NCBI GenBank assembly: GCA_965263325.1
Contig: CBDHGY010000002.1
Coordinates: forward strand, 1,736,001 to 1,800,000
Reading direction: 5' to 3'
Length of the DNA: 64,000 nucleotides
DNA from: CBDHGY01 sp965263325
GTDB taxonomy: Bacteria; Pseudomonadota; Alphaproteobacteria; Caulobacterales; Hyphomonadaceae
This document shows positions 57,653 through 64,000 of this stretch, piece after piece; position 1 is the first letter of the stretch; every line of letters starts with the position of its first letter. The translations under genes were made by a program, and so were the position numbers. Under the pieces are notes generated by a model, which saw nothing but the letters and a program-made list of their open reading frames with translations, had not been told where the DNA came from and did not search any database.

Positions 57653-58299
57653 TGGGCGACGGAAATAAAGTCGAATTTCTGGTGGCTGTGTGCGCCATCA
57701 TAACATCCGTGATGGCAGTCTACATCGCGTGGGATCAAGCACGCGTCATGCGCTCGCAGGAAAAAGCAACCGTCTGGCCGATCCTGCAGGTCCTGCATCA
57801 TACCGGCTTTGACGATGGTGGGTTTCAGTATCGCCTCAGCGTCGAAAACGCCGGTGTCGGGCCGGCGCTGATCGAAGACTTCACTATCAGAATTCCCGGC
57901 CAGCCGGAAACACAGGCTTTTTCCGAGATGGTGAAGTACCTTGCCTCGGACGCCCTCTTTGAAAAATACGGCCACCCCTTCTGGCAGAATATGGCGCTGG
58001 AAAACCGGGTGCTGCGCCAGGGTACAGAAATCGATCCTGTCCGGGCACAATGGGCCCCAACCGACGGGCTCGCCCGTGATTTTGAAATTCAGCTGTCGAA
58101 ACTCCTCAGCAGTGAAGTTCCTGCTGCCGAAGTATTTGTTTGTTATTGCTCGATCCTCGAAGATTGCTGGGTAGCGACGAGTTCTCAAACTTCGCCAAAG
58201 CCGCGCGCTGTAGAGTCCTGTTCTGAGTTGAAGAAAACCGCCGACATCATCATGTCCGAAATGCCCACACGGCCTCAACCGGAAGAATTAGTACAATGA
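57652..58299 (+). CDS. membrane-anchored protein inside the pheST operon
   Basis: A 215-residue protein with one N-terminal membrane helix (VEFLVAVCAIITSVMAVYIAW, residues 8-28). A cytoplasmic or periplasmic Ig-like domain (QYRLSVENAGVGPALIEDFTIRIPG) and a helical C-terminal half with cysteines (VFVCYCSILEDCW) follow. Its ATG shares one base with the pheS stop, and its stop overlaps pheT by four bases, so all three are translationally coupled. No family is recognised; similar single-helix proteins with this domain are widespread and uncharacterised. A role in aminoacylation is not implied by the sequence. Confidence 0.78.
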   Translation: MGDGNKVEFLVAVCAIITSVMAVYIAWDQARVMRSQEKATVWPILQVLHHTGFDDGGFQYRLSVENAGVGPALIEDFTIRIPGQPETQAFSEMVKYLASDALFEKYGHPFWQNMALENRVLRQGTEIDPVRAQWAPTDGLARDFEIQLSKLLSSEVPAAEVFVCYCSILEDCWVATSSQTSPKPRAVESCSELKKTADIIMSEMPTRPQPEELVQ

Positions 58300-60701
58300 A
58301 ATTCACACTCTCCTGGCTGAAAGACCATCTCGTCACAAAAGCCTCTCTCGAAGAGATTCTTGCATTCATGCTGAAAGCTGGCCTTGAGGTTGAGCATGTC
58401 GAAGACCCAAACGAAAAACTTGCCGCCTTCACCGTCTGCAAGGTGAAAGCCGCAGAGCCGCACCCGGACGCCGATAAGCTCCGCGTGTGCACCGTCGATA
58501 CGGTCGATGGCGAAAAAACGATTGTATGCGGCGCGCCGAATGCACGCGCGGGCATGAGCGCGATTTATGCGCCGCTGGGCACCTTTATCCCCGGACTCGA
58601 TTTTGCGCTCGATAAAAAGCCTCGTAAAATTCGCGGCGTCGAAAGCCATGGCATGATGTGCTCTTCAAAAGAGCTAGAGTCCGGCGATGATCATGACGGC
58701 ATTATCGATCTCACCGAATTCTTTGAAGTTGGCACACCTGCCGCTGAAGCGCTCGGTCAAACAGACCCGGTGATTGATTTTGAAGTCACTCCAAACCGGC
58801 CAGACTGGCTGGGCGTTGCGGGCATTGCGCGCGATCTCGCCGCTGCGGGCGCTGGGCGGTTTGTACCTAAAGATATCAAGCCTCTCAAAGGCAACGGTGA
58901 TTGCCCGATTAACGTTGAAATCGGCGACGAAACCGCCTGCCCCGTGTTCGGCGGTGTTTATATCTCAGGTGTAAAAAACGGGCCATCACCCGACTGGATG
59001 CAGGAGCGCCTTCGCGCAGTTGGTATCACACCAAAATCCTTCTTGGTTGATGTGACGAACTATATCTCGCTTGATCGCGCACGCCCGCTTCACGCCTTCG
59101 ACGCAGACAAGCTCAAAGGAACGATCCGCCCGCGCCTCGCCAAGAAAGGCGAGACGCTGGAAGCGCTCGATGGCAAGACCTACAAGCTCACCGAAGAGAT
59201 GTGCGTCATCACTGATGAAAGCGGCGTCATCGGCCTGGGCGGCGTGATGGGCGGCGAGTCTACGGCGGTTAGCGATGAGACCGTAAATGTCTTCATTGAA
59301 TGTGCCTGGTTCGATCCGCTGCGCACTGCACGAACGGGCCGCGTAACCGGCATCATCTCTGATGCGCGCTACCGGTTTGAGCGCGGCGTCGACACCCACT
59401 CCATCGAAGAAGGCCTCGCGCAAGCCGCGCAGTTCATTCTGGAGTATTGCGGCGGCACAGCCAGCAATCCCATCATCGCAGGCGAGCCGATCGCGCGGAA
59501 AGAGAAAGTCGAGTTCAAGCTCGAGGATGTTGCGCGCCTCACTGGCCTTAAAGTCAAAACAGCATCCATGAAAAAGATGCTGACCAATCTGGAATTCGAG
59601 GTTGAGGATACAGGTCAGAGCTGGTTCATCAAACCGCCAAGCTGGCGCTTTGACATCGAACAATCCGCTGATTTTGTTGAGGAAATCGCCCGGCTTGTTG
59701 GGTATGACGATCTTCCGCTCACCTCCCTGCCCGCGCCAAAGGATGGTGTGAAAGCCGTAACAACTGAGGTTCAGCAACGGGTGCGGATCGCGCGCCGCGT
59801 TATGGCCTCGCGCGGCTTTCTCGAAGCCGTAACGTGGAGCTTTATGCACAAACCCGCAGCCGAGCTCTTTGGCGGCGGCGGCAATGCCGTGTCATCCGCT
59901 TTGACGGTCGCCAATCCCGTCGCGAGCGAGCTGAATTATATGCGCCCGTCTGTGCTCGGTAATCTCGCGGAGGCCGCGCAGCGAAACGTGAATATGGGGG
60001 CGCGCGATGTCCGCTTGTTTGAAGCCGGACCCATTTACGAAGGCGACGGGCCAGACGACCAGCGCAACTATCTCTCCGCGATTGTACGCCCGGCCGATAT
60101 GCGCCACTGGCAAGGGTCTGCAGGCTATGACGCCTACGCAGCAAAGGCAGACTTGTTTGCCGTTCTCGAAGCAATTGGCCAACCGCCAGAGCGATTCCAG
60201 ATCGCCTCACCTAGCGTCTCGCATTTCCATCCAGGGCAAGGCGCGGCATTGAAAATGGGGCCCAAGAACACGGTTGCTCATTTCGGTGCCCTGCATCCGA
60301 AAGTGCTCAAGGCGCTGGATGTGGACGGACCGCTCTTTGGATTTGAGCTTAATCTCGATGCGCTGCCGAAGCCAAAGTCAAAAGGCGGCAAAACGAAGCC
60401 TGTCCTGAAACTCGCAGACCTGACACCCATCCGGCGCGATTTCGCGTTCGTCGTTGCCGAGGATACCGCCGCAAGCGATATCCTGCGTGCTGCAAAAGGC
60501 GCAGACAAGGCGCTGATTACAGAGGTCTCTGTGTTCGATGTCTATCAGGGCAAAGGCGTTGAGGACGGTTTCAAATCGGTCGCCATCGAAGTCACGCTCC
60601 AACCAAGCGGCGAGACGCTGAAAGACGATCAGATCGAAGCCATCGCGCAGAAAATCATCGCGGCAGTGAAGAAAGGCACCGGCGGCGAGCTGCGGGGGTA
60701 A
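58296..60701 (+). CDS. pheT: phenylalanyl-tRNA synthetase beta subunit
   Basis: An 801-residue PheT. The N-terminal tRNA-binding OB domain (about 39-150: FTVCKVKAAEPHPDADKLRVCTVD) precedes the B3/B4 editing region (SYLIxxx-type, VEVGGGxG: IDVTNYISLDRARPLHAFDADKL). The B5 domain and the class II core-like repeat follow (GVMGGESTAVSDET, DARYRFERGVDTHSI). The C-terminal FDX-ACB anticodon-binding domain closes the chain (LTPIRRDFAFVVAEDTAASDIL to the end). Length is normal. It overlaps the preceding gene by four bases. Confidence 0.98.
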   Translation: MKFTLSWLKDHLVTKASLEEILAFMLKAGLEVEHVEDPNEKLAAFTVCKVKAAEPHPDADKLRVCTVDTVDGEKTIVCGAPNARAGMSAIYAPLGTFIPGLDFALDKKPRKIRGVESHGMMCSSKELESGDDHDGIIDLTEFFEVGTPAAEALGQTDPVIDFEVTPNRPDWLGVAGIARDLAAAGAGRFVPKDIKPLKGNGDCPINVEIGDETACPVFGGVYISGVKNGPSPDWMQERLRAVGITPKSFLVDVTNYISLDRARPLHAFDADKLKGTIRPRLAKKGETLEALDGKTYKLTEEMCVITDESGVIGLGGVMGGESTAVSDETVNVFIECAWFDPLRTARTGRVTGIISDARYRFERGVDTHSIEEGLAQAAQFILEYCGGTASNPIIAGEPIARKEKVEFKLEDVARLTGLKVKTASMKKMLTNLEFEVEDTGQSWFIKPPSWRFDIEQSADFVEEIARLVGYDDLPLTSLPAPKDGVKAVTTEVQQRVRIARRVMASRGFLEAVTWSFMHKPAAELFGGGGNAVSSALTVANPVASELNYMRPSVLGNLAEAAQRNVNMGARDVRLFEAGPIYEGDGPDDQRNYLSAIVRPADMRHWQGSAGYDAYAAKADLFAVLEAIGQPPERFQIASPSVSHFHPGQGAALKMGPKNTVAHFGALHPKVLKALDVDGPLFGFELNLDALPKPKSKGGKTKPVLKLADLTPIRRDFAFVVAEDTAASDILRAAKGADKALITEVSVFDVYQGKGVEDGFKSVAIEVTLQPSGETLKDDQIEAIAQKIIAAVKKGTGGELRG

Positions 60702-60712
60702 GCTGCGCCTGA

Positions 60713-61420
60713 CTACTCGCCGGTGGGAGAGACGGCCAAATCGCCAAACATAAGGTCGAGATTCAAATCGATCATGGATTGCAGGGCCATCTGCTGCGAG
60801 AGGCCGTCTATCAATGCCTTTATCCTGATATCTGCTGCTGCTTCGAACAGTTGAAGCTGCGTGTCATAGGGCGCGCGCGCAATTTGCGCACGTCGTTCTT
60901 TGGAATAAATTTTATGGTCACCGATCAGGCCGTTTTCCATCATTAACCAGGATGCCCCGCCCCAATCGAAATAGGTATCTTGCGCCATTAAGATTGCGAA
61001 CAAACCATATTGAGGCGAGTTTTCTGACTGCGACACCGTTACAAATAATACTGCCGGAACACCGTTCAGTGTTGTGTCCGCCAGTCCGGCGCGCAGGTCT
61101 TTTTGGTAATAGATTTCCCAGGCCTCTATTTTTTCGAGACGCATCGGCGATTTGAGCGTTAAGTCGACGTCCTTGAGAAGATCAAGCACTGCTGCATCAT
61201 GCGAATACACATTGAAATCTGGCCCGGTTCCAGCGGACAAAACCCTCGGAGAATGCGGATCACCCGGGCTGTGAAATGCCCAAAATGCCCCGCTATCCAG
61301 CCGCTGCCACGCATCAGTCGGGGTGGGGGTGAAGCTCGATATGGCGGTTTCAGCTTCGCTGCTACAGGCGCTGGCCAGTAGGGTCAACGTGAACGCAAAT
61401 ATTCCCAAAACTTGTCGCAT
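60713..61420 (-). CDS. lipoprotein, unknown function
   Basis: About 235 residues from ATG 61420, which follows GAGGGA. The signal is FAFTLTLLASAC (lipidated Cys). The mature part has a beta-rich half (FTPTPTDAWQRLDSGAFWAF, DFNVYSHDAAVLDLLKDVDLTL) and a helical C-terminus (YDTQLQLFEAAADIRIKALIDGLSQQMALQSM). It is convergent with pheT, 11 bases from its end. No family is recognised. The 260-base gap 61421-61680 beyond it shows no gene. Confidence 0.72.
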   Translation of the reverse strand: MRQVLGIFAFTLTLLASACSSEAETAISSFTPTPTDAWQRLDSGAFWAFHSPGDPHSPRVLSAGTGPDFNVYSHDAAVLDLLKDVDLTLKSPMRLEKIEAWEIYYQKDLRAGLADTTLNGVPAVLFVTVSQSENSPQYGLFAILMAQDTYFDWGGASWLMMENGLIGDHKIYSKERRAQIARAPYDTQLQLFEAAADIRIKALIDGLSQQMALQSMIDLNLDLMFGDLAVSPTGE

Positions 61421-61680
61421 AAATCGATCCCTCTTCAAGCCTTGTAAGGTGGCGTCAAGCACGGCGCAATCCATCTTACGGTGCGAAGCGCACTTGTTCC
61501 CGACGGCTACCTCTTTCCCCTTTCGAGTCGAACACTCTAGAAATTTGTAGGGATGTTTTTCGCCAAAAGCGGTCGTTGCGTAAAAATCGCTGAGCGGCCG
61601 ACTTGGGGCGAATTTCAGCCGCTCATCTGGTAACCCTGATCAATGAATATTCTTCACGTGCATCTGGCCGGAGAGGCGCT

Positions 61681-62859
61681 CTAGTCATGAATCTCAAACA
61701 AGCCTTGCGCCATGCGACCCGGCGAATTCGTAGTATTGTTTGTGAATAGTAAGATCAGTAGATCGTCGTTCTGAGAGTATATGAAGTAGCTCCGATACCC
61801 AACGATGAAGCCCGCATGCATAATAAGGTCTCCACTGAGGGTGACGCCGAATCCATACGTGGCATCACCACGAATACTCTCTTCTGGCCAGTCATATGAT
61901 CCGTTTGGAATTGCCGGTTGAGTCATCAGACCGATAGTTTCTCTCGAAACGACTTCAGAACCTGACGAACGGTAAACCTCCATCCACTCCAAGAAATCAG
62001 ACAACGTTGTGATCAAGCCACCGTCGGCTGGCGTCACAGGAAGTGTCACCACCAAGTCTTTGGAGTGACGATTCTCGGTCTCGTTCCACCTATTGCCTTG
62101 TGGTTCATTGGGTGCAGCAACATGATCTAGCCGATGCAGTTTGGAATTCTCCATTCCCATGGGGGCCAATATCTGAGTTTCTACAAAATCTTCATACGCC
62201 TGACCGGTTACTTCGCTGATTATCAGTCCGAGTAGTGTGTATCCAATGTTGGAATAATTGAAATCAGTTCCGGGTGAGAATTCAAGCTCGGCTTCCGTGG
62301 CTTCTAGTACCATGCCGTCCATGGTCGCCTCATCTGGCCAACCGTCGATAACGGCATAGTAATCGCGCTCCAGTCCATAGTCTGGTATTCCGCTTGTGTG
62401 GGACAGTAGATGTTTAACCTCGACACTTTCCCATTTTTGCGAGCGGTAGTTTACTGGCAAATATGTGTTGATACTCGCGCTAAGGCTGAGCTTGCCGCTC
62501 TCTACCAGCTTCATCACCGACGCGGCTGTGAATTGCTTGGTGATTGAACCGACATGAAAGGCCATATCTAGAGAGTTCAACTCAATTTCGTTGGCCATTC
62601 CATACGCTCGTGCGTGAACAATTAAATCGCCTCGCTTAACAAGCGCGACACCAGAGAATTTCTCCTTTTCAACCATTCTCGAAAGAAACTCTTCGGTATT
62701 GGGATCAATGATCTCGGAAACGGCGGATTGTTGACTGGCCAAACCAAGGCCATTGTCGGTGTTTATCTGCGAAGCGCAGCCCCAGGTTGTCGATACCAAT
62801 ATGGCGAAAATGGCTTGACGCCTGCTCGAGCTAATAAGGCCCAACTTCTTGATGCGCAT
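61681..62859 (-). CDS. exported serine hydrolase (beta-lactamase family) lipoprotein
   Basis: A 392-residue protein. The N-terminus after a basic stretch has hydrophobic AIFAILVSTTWGC, a lipobox-like site (Cys28). The class C/PBP core has the SxxK nucleophile in HVGSITKQFTAASVMKL, the YSN motif in FNYSNIGYTLLG, and a C-terminal SGDLIMHAGFIVGYRSYF strand with His in place of Lys-Thr-Gly. The LLSHTSGIPDYG block is shared by LACTB-like and esterase relatives. The substrate is unknown. Codon use and GC are lower than in its neighbours, which could mean recent acquisition. Confidence 0.88.
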   Translation of the reverse strand: MRIKKLGLISSSRRQAIFAILVSTTWGCASQINTDNGLGLASQQSAVSEIIDPNTEEFLSRMVEKEKFSGVALVKRGDLIVHARAYGMANEIELNSLDMAFHVGSITKQFTAASVMKLVESGKLSLSASINTYLPVNYRSQKWESVEVKHLLSHTSGIPDYGLERDYYAVIDGWPDEATMDGMVLEATEAELEFSPGTDFNYSNIGYTLLGLIISEVTGQAYEDFVETQILAPMGMENSKLHRLDHVAAPNEPQGNRWNETENRHSKDLVVTLPVTPADGGLITTLSDFLEWMEVYRSSGSEVVSRETIGLMTQPAIPNGSYDWPEESIRGDATYGFGVTLSGDLIMHAGFIVGYRSYFIYSQNDDLLILLFTNNTTNSPGRMAQGLFEIHD

Positions 62860-63658
62860 GGTGATCTTCCTGTCGTTCCGTCAAAGCTATTGAGAAACTT
62901 AGTGCGAGTAAACTCATGCCGTTGGGCGCTTGGGCTACACTGCTAGCTAAAACGATGAGCGTCTGTTTTAGGGCGGATTAAGCCACTCGTCCAATCGATG
63001 TTGACCGACCGCTAAGGGCCAAAAATGTTCACTTGGGCCAGATGATCATCTGTCTTCGTCGCCGCAAACCGGCCTTGTCAGAGCGCCCGCATCGATCAGC
63101 AATCCAGAATTAATTCCTAGCGCCTGTTGACTTCCTGTTCTCAGATACCTATCTCTCCTCGAATGAGAACATATAGCGAACATACGCCAGGAAAAATCCG
63201 CCGATTTAGGCAGCGCGTACGCCGCCTTGCCCGCGCGGCGCTGGCGCGTGTTCGCCGGGTTCTAAAACGCGTGCGGGGCGGCGTGATGACCCGCCACTTA
63301 GCCGAGGTAAGCATTTGCGCCCCGGCGGCACCGCGCCGCGTAACTACGGAAGAGGCCGCGCCAAAGCTCGGCCTGCCGGCGGAACATCGAGGCATAGCCG
63401 TCCAAATGCCTGCGCTTGCGAGCGCATGTGCATACGGGCTGCTGGCTCCGAATTTCCCAAACCGGATCAGCGTCTCCTGCTTTATGCGGGTATTGGCTGA
63501 GCCCTATGCGCCGCCGCCCGGCAAAGCTGGAACATCGGCGCGCAGACACACATAAAGCCCCGGACCATGAACCCGGGGACATCGCATCTCAGGCGATGTC
63601 TAATCCCTCACTGCTCTCGCGCGGCCATTCCGCAGCGGAGCGCAACGGGCTGGGCGAC
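62860..63658. other. about 0.8 kb without a firm gene
   Basis: No ORF here has a convincing start, family motif or consistent composition. An Arg-rich plus-strand frame at 63127-63555 and two minus-strand frames overlap each other and look like chance frames in a GC-rich patch (63180-63560). The first 250 bases should hold the promoter of the hydrolase at 61681-62859. The last 100 bases hold two stem-loops. A decayed gene or an unknown RNA is possible. Confidence 0.5.
63558..63600 (-). terminator. two tandem stem-loops, possible terminator of the M20 gene
   Basis: Stem 1 pairs CCCCGG (63558) with CCGGGG (63573-63578). Stem 2 pairs GACATCGC (63578-63585) with GCGATGTC (63593-63600). They lie 59 bases after the stop of the M20 peptidase gene on the minus strand and are followed by CTTTATG, a weak T-run. 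Confidence 0.55.
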
Positions 63659-64000
63659 TTATTCTGCCCCCATCGCCATCATGATTTGCGCATAGCCTTC
63701 GACCATACGCCGAACGTTTTCCACCTCCAGGCGCTCATTCGTGCCGTGGAAGCCTGATGTGTCTGCGATGTCGACGCTGGCCGGCGCAAACCGGTAGACA
63801 TTGTCAGACACATCCTTGGCCCAGCGCGCATCGGTGGCACCGAGCACAAGCCCCGGCGCAACGGGGGCGCCCTCGCCGATCTTATCGGCCACAGCATGAA
63901 GCACCGCGAAAGCCCTTGTTTCTGTTGAAGAAACAGGAGATGCCGCCGAGCCGATCCCGCCTTCAATCCGCTCAACAGACACGCCGTCTATATCTGCAAT
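63659..64000 (-). CDS. M20-family metallopeptidase, C-terminal part
   Basis: The last 113 residues or so of a minus-strand gene whose start lies beyond base 64000. The remaining region has the M20 dimerisation/catalytic end pattern: VLGATDARWAKDVSDNVYRF (conserved Asp), and GFHGTNERLEVENVRRMVEGYAQIM, with the metal-binding His in HGTNE followed by Glu. It resembles carboxypeptidase S/Cps1-like exported or cytoplasmic M20 enzymes. The substrate and location cannot be known from the fragment. The frame is open to the window edge. Confidence 0.85.
   Translation of the reverse strand: MADIDGVSVERIEGGIGSAASPVSSTETRAFAVLHAVADKIGEGAPVAPGLVLGATDARWAKDVSDNVYRFAPASVDIADTSGFHGTNERLEVENVRRMVEGYAQIMMAMGAE

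Noticed and set aside
63127..63555. Arg-rich 142-residue plus-strand frame
   Set aside because: No ribosome site, no family motif, overlapping long frames on the other strand, and low-complexity composition; treated as a chance frame.

Overview
The window looks like chromosome of a marine alphaproteobacterium of the Caulobacterales (Hyphomonadaceae/Maricaulaceae type). The reasons are: a TrcR (DUF1013) cell-cycle regulator, a HIG1 protein next to a PduO-type adenosyltransferase and etfBA, a TIGR02302/DUF4175 giant membrane protein downstream of argH-lysA, a DUF1476 protein, a CtrA-type box with clustered GANTC sites, and alphaproteobacterial-style Fur and Zur boxes. No phage, insertion sequence, CRISPR array or rRNA is seen. 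There is one tRNA (CAU anticodon). The species is not identifiable from sequence alone.

Layout. 1-4.7 kb: end of an SDR gene, a PhoX phosphatase, two small exported proteins, a double-VOC protein and a small Cys-rich lipoprotein. 4.7-7.2 kb: leuD, a chagasin-like lipoprotein, an ABM protein and leuB. 7.2-16.1 kb (minus strand): a small frameshifted membrane protein, then the chain argH, two lipoproteins, lysA, TIGR02302 protein, frameshifted SGNH-like protein and MBOAT acyltransferase. 16.1-18.7 kb: a TlpA thioredoxin and an iron-linked divergent pair (broken Gly/Glu-rich lipoprotein and a PiuC-like dioxygenase) around a Fur-like box. 18.7-24.6 kb: a fatty acid/branched-chain oxidation cluster (hbd, etfA, etfB, PduO, HIG1) interrupted by a TMEM175 protein and a hydrolase. 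24.7-30.2 kb: methyltransferase, acyl-CoA ligase, trcR, plsC-like and amn. 30.2-32.8 kb: a predicted zinc-uptake operon under a Zur-like box. 32.8-37.9 kb: ribonucleotide reductase nrdB and nrdA with NrdR boxes, plus two envelope proteins between them. 38-46 kb: serine hydrolase, DUF3298, ACT and GNAT proteins, a GT4 glycosyltransferase, the tRNA and a 7TMR-DISM two-component pair. 46-48 kb: a protein built of five 76-residue repeats. 48-53 kb: TPR, epimerase, hydrolase, GT4, GT9 and DUF1476. 53-61 kb: translation cluster infC, rpmI, rplT, pheS, pheT with four extra genes scattered in it. 61-64 kb: lipoproteins, a beta-lactamase-fold hydrolase, about 0.8 kb with no firm gene, and the end of an M20 peptidase.

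Most notable: (i) the exported 5 x 76-residue repeat protein; (ii) the nrdA control region, which combines NrdR boxes, a full CtrA box and four GANTC sites; (iii) three genes that each become intact only if one nucleotide is skipped, always in the same direction; (iv) an AUA start codon for IF3; (v) the Zur-boxed operon of a His-rich exported protein and a His/Glu-rich TonB receptor. Motif calls are by eye; no alignments or database searches were run.
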